Below are positions 1-8,611 of a DNA stretch of 64,000 nt, one piece after another. The translations under genes and the position numbers were made by a program. The notes beneath the pieces are model-generated. The model searched no databases. It was not told where the DNA came from and saw nothing but the letters and a program-made list of their open reading frames with translations. Numbering within the stretch: position 1 is the stretch's first letter; each line of letters begins with the position of its first letter. Source of the DNA: Hallerella sp964587155 (lineage in GTDB: Bacteria; Fibrobacterota; Fibrobacteria; Fibrobacterales; Fibrobacteraceae). The stretch covers positions 62,001 through 126,000 of the forward strand of contig CAZPKF010000003.1 of NCBI GenBank assembly GCA_964587155.1, in the 5' to 3' direction.

Positions 1-91
1 CCCGAAATGGAATCCATTTTTCAAAGGCAAACAGGATGCCCATAAAGGGAAGCGTCAATTTTCGCCATTTCAAAAACTTTTTGAACTTCAT
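1..91 (-). CDS. Partial gene of the polysaccharide operon (5' end only)
   Basis: An ATG at 91-89 overlaps the TGA stop of the upstream GT32 gene (ATGA), and the frame stays open to the window edge. About 30 residues are visible, beginning MKFKKFLKWRKLTLPFMGIL, which is basic and then hydrophobic. The tight translational coupling says it is the next gene of the same operon. Too little is present to name a family; another glycosyltransferase or membrane protein of the locus would fit. Confidence 0.6.
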   Translation of the reverse strand, partial: MKFKKFLKWRKLTLPFMGILFAFEKWIPFR

Positions 92-915
92 TCGTTTCCC
101 CACTTGACTTTACGCACACGCTTGTTGTTCTTGATTTTAGCGCTCCTCTTCGAAGCAAGAACGATCACGCCCAACGGCAAAAAAAGATACGCAAGCCGTT
201 TCAAGAAACTTTTCTGAAAAACGCCATAACGGCAAAACTTTTTCCAAAAATACGATTCGACAACGTTTTCCAAAACCGGATTCTGGGAGTCCGCATCGCG
301 CCAACTGCCAAGTCCATTATGCACACAAACATTGTTTCCATCGCCAGTGTCAATGGTGAAATAAGAATCCGGATATATCGACATCCCCGGCATTTTCAAC
401 GGTTTCCCGTCAAACTTCACCAACTCCGAATCGTAATGGAATTGCTCCATGAAAACTTTTGTGATGATGCACGGCATCGCCGTCATGTCACACGTACCAT
501 TCGGAAGAATGAAATGTCGTTCCCGGTAATATTCCAGACACTTTCGAATGAAAGGATGCCCCTTTTCCGCCCCGATGGCATGAGCCGCGATTTGATCCGT
601 AAATTCCGTTCCAATAAACAGTTCCTGATTCAAAAAGGCGTCGAAATTCTGATTCACAGTCACGTCGGCATCCAGGTAAATGCCACCGAAATTATCTAAC
701 ACCCAGAGCCTAAAATAATCCGTGACAAAGGCCCACTTCTTTTTTGAAAAAGCCTCCCGGGTAAAAAGAAAATCGTCATAAGGAAAATTGGAACGATTCC
801 ATTCGACGATTTCGTATCCTTTCAAATTTCGTTCCCAGGATTTCAGACAACGTTGTACAGCGGGCGTTTTATTTTCCGACAACCACAGGTAATGAATTTT
901 TTTGGGAATAGCCAT
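88..915 (-). CDS. GT32-type glycosyltransferase (Gly_transf_sug, OCH1-like)
   Basis: 275 residues. The N-terminus (MAIPKKIHYLWL) and the central GGIYLDADV block, with its DxD metal/nucleotide-sugar motif at about residues 77-84, are typical of the DXD-containing sugar-binding glycosyltransferases that include OCH1-like mannosyltransferases and capsule transferases. It should add a sugar to a lipid-linked glycan on the cytoplasmic side of the membrane. The sugar and acceptor cannot be read from sequence. The start ATG at 915 is immediately next to the stop of the GT2 gene (916-918), and its own stop overlaps the start of the following gene, so it sits inside a coupled minus-strand polysaccharide operon. 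Confidence 0.85.
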   Translation of the reverse strand: MAIPKKIHYLWLSENKTPAVQRCLKSWERNLKGYEIVEWNRSNFPYDDFLFTREAFSKKKWAFVTDYFRLWVLDNFGGIYLDADVTVNQNFDAFLNQELFIGTEFTDQIAAHAIGAEKGHPFIRKCLEYYRERHFILPNGTCDMTAMPCIITKVFMEQFHYDSELVKFDGKPLKMPGMSIYPDSYFTIDTGDGNNVCVHNGLGSWRDADSQNPVLENVVESYFWKKFCRYGVFQKSFLKRLAYLFLPLGVIVLASKRSAKIKNNKRVRKVKWGNE

Positions 916-1836
916 TTAAACCCTCCACAATGTCCGAAAATATTTTTTCGTCTCTTGAAAAATATAAGGCGAAAGCCACTGCAAAGAAATCAAGAATTTC
1001 AAAATCCAGGCGACCGGGAACGACAAATTTTTTTTCGCATAACGCACTCGGGAAATTTCCGATTGCACCATCGAAAAAGAACCGTATCGGATAACGTCAT
1101 CCGCCTTGGCACGGCCTCCACGAATTAAATGCTGTATTTGCGGACCATCGATAATCCGGCGTTCAAGCCCTTTTTTTTGCATCCGCCACTGCAAATCAGT
1201 CTCTTCAAAATAAAGGAAAAACTTTTCATCGTAACGGGCCGATTCATCATTTTTGACAAACAAATCCGCTCCGACTACATAATCTACGGCACCAGCCTTC
1301 TTTTCGTAGACGGGCTTTTTCCGGATTCCCGAAATGTCACGTCCCAGGCATTTCAACGCATTCTTGCAGTAAAACGCCAAGAAATGATGCAACGCTTTTT
1401 GAATTTGGGAAAGACTTTTCGGAAAGCTCCCGAAAGATTCAGTCCGTTCCCGATTCGCATCGACCAGGTTGCAGCCCAATGCGCCCAAATTTTCCGCAAG
1501 ACGGGATTCCCAGTAGTCAACAAATTCTTTTACGGCATTGTTCAAAAGCAGCGTGTCGCTATTCAAATAAAGAACATACTTCCCTTTCGCAACATCCAGT
1601 CCGCGGTTGTTTGCCGTACCAAACCCCAGATTTTCCCGGTTTTCAACCAAGACGACCTGTGGAAATTCGGCTTTCAACATTTCAACAGACCCATCCAGCG
1701 AGCCATTGTCCGAGACTATCACTTCAAAAGAAAGTCCACTCGTTTTTTCATAGACGGAACGCAGACAATCTCTCAACAAGTCACAGGTGTTGTAACTGAC
1801 AATGATGATGGAAACTTGAATCTGCCCCGGATTCAT
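916..1836 (-). CDS. GT2 family glycosyltransferase (rhamnosyltransferase-like)
   Basis: 306 residues of GT-A fold. An N-terminal VSIIIVSYNT strand, a SDNGSLDGS nucleotide-binding loop, NLGFGTANNRG, and a YLNSDT motif in the place of the DxD are all features of WcaA/RfbN-like family 2 enzymes. It probably transfers a nucleotide-activated sugar (rhamnose-like in many relatives) during capsule or O-antigen assembly. Its ATG overlaps the stop of the Wzy-like gene by four bases (ATGA), so translation is coupled to it. The donor sugar is unknown. Confidence 0.85.
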   Translation of the reverse strand: MNPGQIQVSIIIVSYNTCDLLRDCLRSVYEKTSGLSFEVIVSDNGSLDGSVEMLKAEFPQVVLVENRENLGFGTANNRGLDVAKGKYVLYLNSDTLLLNNAVKEFVDYWESRLAENLGALGCNLVDANRERTESFGSFPKSLSQIQKALHHFLAFYCKNALKCLGRDISGIRKKPVYEKKAGAVDYVVGADLFVKNDESARYDEKFFLYFEETDLQWRMQKKGLERRIIDGPQIQHLIRGGRAKADDVIRYGSFSMVQSEISRVRYAKKNLSFPVAWILKFLISLQWLSPYIFQETKKYFRTLWRV

Positions 1837-3101
1837 TGCGCATCCCCTTCTAAACTTTCGACCTGTTCGTCCGCCAAATCGTTCGGTGTACTGAATTTAT
1901 TCTGGATATGCCCAATGCAGAACCAGTAGAGGAACGGTTGCAAAGTCCCCAGTTCCCAAGGCGCGGCCCCCAACATGGCGACAAGGCAAAAAAGAAGACA
2001 GAACAATTCGAAAAAGCACCGTTTGAAAAGGCAAAAGCCCTTCAAAATGACATTCACGCAAATTGAAAGCAACATTCCCAAGCCCAAAATGCCAATTTCA
2101 CAGGGGACGCGGATATAATCGCAATCCGGAACCGAAGAAAAGCCTTCCCCTACGGCACCATGGCCATATCTTCCCAGGCCCTTTCCAAAAAAAGTGATGT
2201 CGTCCAAAAACGCTCCGAATTGAGCAAAGCGATCGCCGACCATCTTGCCTTCGTAATTCACCGTCCGGTTCAAAACATAATCGACAAAATCCGTCCCCAA
2301 AATCAATAAAGCCACAAAGACAATCAATGCGGAAAAAATAGCAGCAATCGACCAGAAAAAGTAAAGAACTCTCCGTTGTTCCAGTCGATAATAAAAAGCG
2401 TAAATCGTCAAAAAAATCAAATAGAGAATGGCAAATGCGATTGAAACGCGCTGTTGCGCAAAAAACAGGCAGAAAAAACTGATTCCCAAACACCAATAAT
2501 TCAACTTCGATGTTGCCGCATCAATAACGATCCTTTTGGAACAGAAAATGAACAAGAACAGAGAAGAATAGCCCATAAAATAGGAATGCGGCCAAAACGA
2601 TGAAAAACGGGTCATTTCGTACAAAAGATGTCCAGAAAGCTCCGCCACGTCCTCTCCGAGAGCCCCCCAAATGACACCCGCTTTGTAAGACACATAAAAA
2701 GACGGCATCGCAAAATACAGATAAAAGCCACACAACATCGCAAAGAGCAGCGGTTTCTTCATGTTTTCAAAGAATTGGTCACTTTTGAAAAGCGAACTTC
2801 TAGCGATAAAATAAAAGCAGACGGGAACCATCTCCGCCCGGATTCCCAAATAAAACAACCGATACGGATACGAGTTGAATATTCCCGTACAACAGCTGTA
2901 AAGGGCAAAAACAATGACGGCGGCATCCAACAGGGAAAATTTTTCAATATAGGGAATGCAGATGAATGCAGCGCCAATCGTAAGCAAAATCACCAAAGAC
3001 GAAGTGTCTCGAATCCCAAAAACCAAGCTCATGGCGATGAGAACCAGAAGCCAATAATAATGCCTTATCGAATTAAGGATTAATTCTTGAAACACCGTCA
3101 A
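1833..3101 (-). CDS. Wzy/O-antigen ligase-like polysaccharide polymerase
   Basis: 422 residues and strongly hydrophobic, with about ten membrane segments and a larger periplasmic loop containing RTVNYEGKMVGDRFAQF and a following GKGLGRYGHG stretch. This is the layout of the Wzy_C/O-antigen ligase family, which polymerises or ligates lipid-linked repeat units on the periplasmic face. Sequence conservation in this family is low, so polymerase and ligase cannot be separated by eye. The start overlaps the stop of the WecG-type gene by four bases (ATGA) and the stop overlaps the GT2 start, so it is fully embedded in the operon. Confidence 0.75.
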   Translation of the reverse strand: MTVFQELILNSIRHYYWLLVLIAMSLVFGIRDTSSLVILLTIGAAFICIPYIEKFSLLDAAVIVFALYSCCTGIFNSYPYRLFYLGIRAEMVPVCFYFIARSSLFKSDQFFENMKKPLLFAMLCGFYLYFAMPSFYVSYKAGVIWGALGEDVAELSGHLLYEMTRFSSFWPHSYFMGYSSLFLFIFCSKRIVIDAATSKLNYWCLGISFFCLFFAQQRVSIAFAILYLIFLTIYAFYYRLEQRRVLYFFWSIAAIFSALIVFVALLILGTDFVDYVLNRTVNYEGKMVGDRFAQFGAFLDDITFFGKGLGRYGHGAVGEGFSSVPDCDYIRVPCEIGILGLGMLLSICVNVILKGFCLFKRCFFELFCLLFCLVAMLGAAPWELGTLQPFLYWFCIGHIQNKFSTPNDLADEQVESLEGDAQ

Positions 3102-3871
3102 TCTTTGCGCAAGTGCAAATATTTCACGAACAGTCTAAAAAAATGCCAATCGCGGAGTACATAACGTTTGAACAACCTCCTCGGTTCTTGCCGCATTCGA
3201 TAAAGCCATTCGAGTCCATGATTTGACATCCACTTGGGAGCCCTTTTAACCGTTCCTGCGACAAAATTCAACGTTCCACCAACACCGATAGAAACTGGCA
3301 CCCGGAAAACATCCCGATATTTGTCCATCAAAATTTCCTGTTTGGGACATCCCAACGCCACAACCAAAATGTGCGGTTCCGCATCCCGAATCATTTGCGT
3401 CACCTTTTGCATTTCTTCCGGGTCTTTTTCAAAATGCATCGGAGGCGCATAAGTGCCGACAATTTGCAAATCCGGATATCGGCTTTGCAATTTTTGGGCG
3501 GCAATTTCCGCAACCCCATTCTTGGCTCCGAGAAAAAACATCTTGTATTTTTTTTGAGCCGCCCTTTCGCAAAGCAACGGAAACAAATCAGCCCCCGATA
3601 CTTTTTCCTTGATGGGTGTCCGATACAGCTTGGCAGCCCAAATGACAGGCATCCCGTCAGCAAGGCACAAATCCGCATGGGCATACGCCTGTTGCAATTC
3701 CTCATTTTTTTCAAGCAACACCAAATGGTCTGCATTGGGAGTCACAACAAACGAAGGAGAATTTCGCTCTATCAATGCATCTATTGCATCAACAGCTTCA
3801 CCCATCGAGAGGTTATCTATCTCGATGTTCATGAAGCGTATTTTCGCTTGCACCTTGTGAGAGCCATCCAT
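3098..3871 (-). CDS. WecG/TagA/CpsF family (GT26) glycosyltransferase
   Basis: About 257 residues. Family blocks are visible in order: TPNADHLVLL, ADGMPVIWAAKL, VSGADLFPLLC and ALGCPKQEILM. GT26 enzymes transfer N-acetylmannosamine, its uronic acid or glucose to undecaprenyl-linked acceptors during teichoic acid, enterobacterial common antigen or capsule synthesis. The exact donor is unknown here. The reading frame also contains a TTG at 3877 and a later ATG at the MNIEID position; the ATG at 3871 is chosen as the first methionine. There is no clear Shine-Dalgarno, but a TAATAT box lies just upstream. ugd ends 32 bp upstream on the same strand. Confidence 0.85.
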   Translation of the reverse strand: MDGSHKVQAKIRFMNIEIDNLSMGEAVDAIDALIERNSPSFVVTPNADHLVLLEKNEELQQAYAHADLCLADGMPVIWAAKLYRTPIKEKVSGADLFPLLCERAAQKKYKMFFLGAKNGVAEIAAQKLQSRYPDLQIVGTYAPPMHFEKDPEEMQKVTQMIRDAEPHILVVALGCPKQEILMDKYRDVFRVPVSIGVGGTLNFVAGTVKRAPKWMSNHGLEWLYRMRQEPRRLFKRYVLRDWHFFRLFVKYLHLRKD

Positions 3872-3903
3872 AAACAATATTATTCCGATTTTTAAAGGAA
3901 CTA

Positions 3904-5274
3904 TTATTCTCCAACACCTTTGCCCACATTCGCCACATCGAATCCAATGTCGCGGAGCTTCGCTGCGTCTAAAATGTTTCGTCCGTCATACACGAACGCC
4001 GGTTTGGCCATGCCTTTATAAATGCGATTCCAATCCAACTCCGCAAAGCATTTCCATTCCGTACAAACGACAACGGCATGGGCGCCTTCGGCAGCTTTGT
4101 AAGGATCTTCTTCAAATTCCACTTGTTCCAGCACATCTTTCAAATCGCGCTTCGCATCGGGAATCGCCTTCGGATCGGTCACAACCGGGCACGCATGTTC
4201 TGCGAGTAAATCTCTGACAACAAGATTCGCGGGACTTTCACGGGTGTCACCCGTATTCGCCTTGAATGCGAAACCGAAAACGGCGATTTTCTTGCCGGCA
4301 ATCGTATTGAACATGTGTTCGAGCATCCGTCCAATGACCCGGTGAGTTTGCCATTCGTTGATTTTGACGACACTTTCCCAATAAGCGGCGACTTCGGGAA
4401 GCCCGTAATAACCGCACAAGTAAACCAGGTTCAAAATGTCTTTCTTGAAGCAGCTGCCTCCAAAACCGATGGAAGCCTTGAGGAACTTGGGGCCAATCCG
4501 GCGGTCCTTGCCCATGACAAAAGCAACTTCATCGACATCGGCTCCCGTTTTTTCGCAAAGGGCGCTGATGGAATTGATGGAACTGATGCGCTGTGCAAGG
4601 AATGCATTGGCGGTGAGTTTCGTGAGTTCCGAACTCCAAAGGTTCGTCGTGAGAATTTTTTCCCTGGGAACCCAATGCGCGTAAATGTCGACAATTTTCT
4701 GCAAAGCTTCGAGACCGGACTTCGATTGATGGCTGCCGATGAGCACGCGGTCCGGTTCAAAAAGATCCTGGATGGCTGTTCCTTCCGCCAAGAACTCCGG
4801 ATTCGAAAGGACTTCGAAATGGAGGCCCTTGTCATTTGAATTCAAAATGCGTTCCATGGCGGCAGCCGTGCGGACGGGAAGCGTTGACTTTTCAACGATG
4901 ATTTTGTCGTTTTGCGCCACTTCGAGAATTTCACGCGCCGTTTTTTCCCAGTATTGAAGATCGCTCGCTTTGCCAGCACCGCGACCAAAAGTTTTCGTGG
5001 GCGTGTTCACGCTGACAAAAATAACGTCCGCTTCGCGGACTGCGTTGGGAATATCCGTACTGAAAAAAAGGTTCCTTCCTCGGGCACGCTTGACAACTTC
5101 ATCGAGTCCCGGTTCAAAAATTGGAAGATTTTCACTGTTCCAAGCATCAATTCTCGCTTGATTGATATCGACAACAGTCACTTTTACATCCGGACATTTG
5201 TCCGCAATGACGGTCATCGTCGGGCCACCGACATAACCTGCGCCAATGCACAAAACTTTCGTTTCAAATTCCAT
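3904..5274 (-). CDS. ugd: UDP-glucose 6-dehydrogenase
   Basis: 456 residues. Oxidises UDP-glucose twice with NAD+ to UDP-glucuronate, the precursor of uronic acids in capsules. The N-terminal Rossmann motif is GAGYVGGPT at residues 12-20. The catalytic block is GFGGSCFKKD with Cys275 as the thiohemiacetal nucleophile. The C-terminal half has the UDP-binding FAFKANTGDTRESPA segment. Length and motifs resemble the longer animal-type UGDH rather than the roughly 390-residue E. coli form. It heads the minus-strand polysaccharide operon, so glucuronic acid or a derivative is a likely component of the surface polymer. A TATAGA box lies a few bases before the ATG and there is no Shine-Dalgarno. Confidence 0.93.
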   Translation of the reverse strand: MEFETKVLCIGAGYVGGPTMTVIADKCPDVKVTVVDINQARIDAWNSENLPIFEPGLDEVVKRARGRNLFFSTDIPNAVREADVIFVSVNTPTKTFGRGAGKASDLQYWEKTAREILEVAQNDKIIVEKSTLPVRTAAAMERILNSNDKGLHFEVLSNPEFLAEGTAIQDLFEPDRVLIGSHQSKSGLEALQKIVDIYAHWVPREKILTTNLWSSELTKLTANAFLAQRISSINSISALCEKTGADVDEVAFVMGKDRRIGPKFLKASIGFGGSCFKKDILNLVYLCGYYGLPEVAAYWESVVKINEWQTHRVIGRMLEHMFNTIAGKKIAVFGFAFKANTGDTRESPANLVVRDLLAEHACPVVTDPKAIPDAKRDLKDVLEQVEFEEDPYKAAEGAHAVVVCTEWKCFAELDWNRIYKGMAKPAFVYDGRNILDAAKLRDIGFDVANVGKGVGE

Positions 5275-5378
5275 AATGTCTATAATCTAGCTTTTTTTTG
5301 TAATCCTAGCAGAACAGGCACTTCCATTTGAAACAAAATGTCCCCAATCCGTTCTCCGGCAAAATTGGGCAAATTTCG

Positions 5379-6887
5379 TCAAAAAACCTTTTTGAACGAA
5401 AAATCCCAACTCAAATGGGCGACAGCCCAAAAATCATAACCGTTTTCACCCGAAACATGGTCCAAATTTTTATACCGCCGGACACCGCCGCCGAGTTTCG
5501 CCGCAAAACCCCATCCCAAAGAAATCCCATAAGTCAAATCGGCGACATATTGCCTTTCCACTATCCCCGAAAGAGTCCGCTTGCAAGCCAAGGCTTCATC
5601 GAAATCAACCATAAGCTCCTTATCGCCCTGGCGCAACCAAGCAAGTTCCAACGACACGGAATGCCGCCCGAAATTCCAGTCCGCCGTAAACCAGAGGTCT
5701 TTTGCGTCTGGACCGCGGCGGTATCCCAACGGATAATCGACAAAAAACATATCGGCAAAATTCGCAGCGTCTTGATCGCGATAATTGGACTTGTAAAGTC
5801 GGCGGCTCGTGTATTTGAGAAGCGGCAAGCGTTCGTTCCCCGCCGCCGGATCCGTCAAAACCGCATCGAGGCGAAATTCAAAGGAGCCGAAATTCCGGGA
5901 TTCCACTTTTTGGCAGTAACCCACCATGTGGCTGAGGATTCCCCGCGTGGAATTTTTTCCCGATTCCCCGACAGGACTTTTTACGTCATCGATATTCATC
6001 TGGTAATAAAAGCTCGATCCTAAAATGGGGCGGAATCCAAATTCAAACATGGCATTCGCCTTGGTGTATCCCGTTGCATAATTATCGTGCCAAAACATAA
6101 AGGGACTGACCGTGCGCAAATCCGCCTGTTTGCCGCCAATCACAGACTGTTCTGCGAAATAAAACCAGATGAAGTTAAAATCCACCCCAAAACGGTGATA
6201 CGCCAACGTTTTGTAAGGGTCCGTATATTGCCTGTTACGCTGGTTGTCGATTTGCAAATGAGCCTGTTTCCAAACTTCTGTCGTCGAGTCCACTTCGCCG
6301 CCCGGTTCCGCCGAAGTCCCGTGCAAATGCGGATTGAGAGAGCTTAAAAAGAAATCATAGCGGAAAAATCCCGGCGCAAAGCTCCAAAGGAAAGCGTCGT
6401 GATAGGGAGCGCCTCCCAAGTCAAGCGTATTCGGCGAAGGCCCTAAGTCGGGTTTAAAACGCCCCACTTGCACAAATCCCGCACCGTATTCCCATTTTGC
6501 ATAAGCTTCCGTCGGCACGTTGATGTCCACATTATCCGGCAAATACGTTGTATTCGTCGAAGCATCATCTTCATACCAGGCTTCAATGTCCTTCCGCAGT
6601 GGAATGTAAATGTAAACGGAAAAATCCCGAAAAGATCCACCTACCAAGGCTTCGAAAAAAGGTTCCACTGTCTGTTCATACTGACGACCATTTTCCAGTG
6701 GGATTTGCAAGCCCAGCCAATTTTTTCCATAACGGTCCGCCACCGCATATTCAAAAGTCCCCGCTTTGGGTGCGCCGTATGCGCCTCCAGAAAGTTTCGC
6801 CCCGATAAAAAAAGCCGTTTCCGAAGCCATCGCAGCAGAGAAGGCGAAAACAACTGTCAAAAGGAAAAAGAAGCGCAAGCGGTTCAT
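5379..6887 (-). CDS. Outer-membrane beta-barrel, Wzi-like capsule assembly candidate
   Basis: About 502 residues. A signal peptide (MNRLRFFFLLTVVFAFSAAMA) is followed by a sequence rich in alternating aromatic and polar strands, and the C-terminus ends in Phe, as outer-membrane barrels do. The second of two nearby ATGs (6887) is chosen because AAGGA lies 8 nt before it; the first (6893) is only 2 nt from that site. The position next to a polysaccharide operon and the size suggest a Wzi-type capsule attachment protein, but this is inference and a general porin is possible. Confidence 0.6.
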   Translation of the reverse strand: MNRLRFFFLLTVVFAFSAAMASETAFFIGAKLSGGAYGAPKAGTFEYAVADRYGKNWLGLQIPLENGRQYEQTVEPFFEALVGGSFRDFSVYIYIPLRKDIEAWYEDDASTNTTYLPDNVDINVPTEAYAKWEYGAGFVQVGRFKPDLGPSPNTLDLGGAPYHDAFLWSFAPGFFRYDFFLSSLNPHLHGTSAEPGGEVDSTTEVWKQAHLQIDNQRNRQYTDPYKTLAYHRFGVDFNFIWFYFAEQSVIGGKQADLRTVSPFMFWHDNYATGYTKANAMFEFGFRPILGSSFYYQMNIDDVKSPVGESGKNSTRGILSHMVGYCQKVESRNFGSFEFRLDAVLTDPAAGNERLPLLKYTSRRLYKSNYRDQDAANFADMFFVDYPLGYRRGPDAKDLWFTADWNFGRHSVSLELAWLRQGDKELMVDFDEALACKRTLSGIVERQYVADLTYGISLGWGFAAKLGGGVRRYKNLDHVSGENGYDFWAVAHLSWDFSFKKVF

Positions 6888-6900
6888 CGGCATATTCCTT

Positions 6901-7350
6901 TTACGGTTCGGCGTTGCGGTACATTTCCAAATACGGGAGCTCTTCGAATCCGGATTTTTGATAAACGTGCATGGCGGCGGCGTTTTCGCGTTCCACTTCC
7001 AACCGAATTAAATATTCCGGATACGCATCTTCGACAAATTTCAAAAAGGCGGAGCCGATTCCCTGTCCGCGGAATTTTTCAAGTACGTAAACGTCTTCTA
7101 TCCAAACCACGCGTTTTCCAAATTCTGTAGAATATCCAAATGCGAGCATTCCATATCCGGCGAGCTCTCCGTCATCGTCAAAAGCATACCCCTCCGCATA
7201 CGGCGAACCTTTTGTACATTCGTCAAAATCCGCTAGGAATATGGACTCAGATCCGTTGCCGTGCACAGCGGGCGATGCGTAAAAGACCCGCATCATCGAA
7301 ACGACGGCATCCTTGTCGGCGGCTTGCATTTTTCGGATTTGAACAGTCAT
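6901..7350 (-). CDS. GNAT family N-acetyltransferase
   Basis: 149 residues. The acetyl-CoA pyrophosphate loop is the FRGQGIGSAF motif, preceded by the IEDVYVLEKF strand and followed by the MHVYQKSGFEE strand, so it is a complete single GNAT domain. The substrate cannot be predicted. It lies 13 bp upstream of the outer-membrane protein gene on the same strand and may share its transcript. The CRISPR array begins about 165 bp beyond its start. Confidence 0.85.
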   Translation of the reverse strand: MTVQIRKMQAADKDAVVSMMRVFYASPAVHGNGSESIFLADFDECTKGSPYAEGYAFDDDGELAGYGMLAFGYSTEFGKRVVWIEDVYVLEKFRGQGIGSAFLKFVEDAYPEYLIRLEVERENAAAMHVYQKSGFEELPYLEMYRNAEP

Positions 7351-7514
7351 TGAACATCCTTTTGCATCGCCAAAAATTTAATTATCTTCGCCCTAAATTT
7401 GAGCCGGCTCTCGCAAACAGGCGCTCATTTCCAAACATTTCCGCTTCGGTAAAACACATTTCTCCAAACGAAAGCCCTGTTTTGGAGTCGGATCTAAAAG
7501 ACGACACGCCTAGA

Positions 7515-7563
7515 CAGTTTCTGTCATTTTTTATATTTCTAGTTTTACTTTAGCGATTACAAC
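7515..7563 (+). repeat. Degenerate terminal CRISPR repeat keeping only its 3' 28 bp
   Basis: The last 28 bp (7536-7563, from TTTCTAG to TTACAAC) are identical to the standard repeat. The first 21 bp, which contain the tracrRNA-pairing segment, are completely different. A spacer of normal length (7564-7593) follows. No spacer lies upstream, so a tracr-pairing half would have no use here. In type II-C systems of Neisseria and Campylobacter a promoter sits in the 3' part of each repeat, which would explain why only this half is kept. Confidence 0.85.
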
Positions 7564-8511
7564 TCATCGCGGCGACACTGCTGAACGATTTTAGTTGTGA
7601 ATTGCTTTCAGAATTTTCTAGTTTTACTTTAGCGATTACAACCTTTCAGACAAGGAAGTCGAAGCCGTCTTGGTTGTGAATTGCTTTCAGAATTTTCTAG
7701 TTTTACTTTAGCGATTACAACGCTCGGCGTCTACTTTCCAGACACAAACGAGTTGTGAATTGCTTTCAGAATTTTCTAGTTTTACTTTAGCGATTACAAC
7801 TCCAGCTCCGTCTTGCCGTAATTGAAACTGGTTGTGAATTGCTTTCAGAATTTTCTAGTTTTACTTTAGCGATTACAACTACCTGTCAAAGTGCCGTTAT
7901 CATCGTTTCGTTGTGAATTGCTTTCAGAATTTTCTAGTTTTACTTTAGCGATTACAACGAGATGGGCGTCATACTCCTCCACGGTAGAGTTGTGAATTGC
8001 TTTCAGAATTTTCTAGTTTTACTTTAGCGATTACAACACTACACCCGTTACGGAGCGGCAAAGACACGTTGTGAATTGCTTTCAGAATTTTCTAGTTTTA
8101 CTTTAGCGATTACAACTCTTCGTGACCTTGACGAAGTCGGCGAAGTGTTGTGAATTGCTTTCAGAATTTTCTAGTTTTACTTTAGCGATTACAACGTGCG
8201 GTATTTCACGTTCAAGGAACTGACTGTTGTGAATTGCTTTCAGAATTTTCTAGTTTTACTTTAGCGATTACAACGTCTCGCTAGGCATATCCCACACCAA
8301 CATCGTTGTGAATTGCTTTCAGAATTTTCTAGTTTTACTTTAGCGATTACAACAACGGGGCGCCTCTGTCCATCTTGTTGCCAGTTGTGAATTGCTTTCA
8401 GAATTTTCTAGTTTTACTTTAGCGATTACAACTGCGACACATTCGATTGCACGACGCCTGCGGTTGTGAATTGCTTTCAGAATTTTCTAGTTTTACTTTA
8501 GCGATTACAAC

Positions 8512-8611
8512 NNNNNNNNNNNNNNNNNNNNNNNNNNNNNNNNNNNNNNNNNNNNNNNNNNNNNNNNNNNNNNNNNNNNNNNNNNNNNNNNNNNNNNNNN
8601 NNNNNNNNNNN
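8512..8611. other. Scaffold gap inside the CRISPR array (100 N)
   Basis: Exactly 100 N flanked on both sides by complete repeats. This is the conventional filler for a gap of unknown size where short reads could not cross the array. The number of missing spacers cannot be inferred. Confidence 0.95.

Noticed and set aside
7513..7531. Possible terminator GACAG-TTT-CTGTC-ATTTTTT before the array
   Set aside because: The stem has only 5 bp and overlaps the degenerate repeat; too weak to call.
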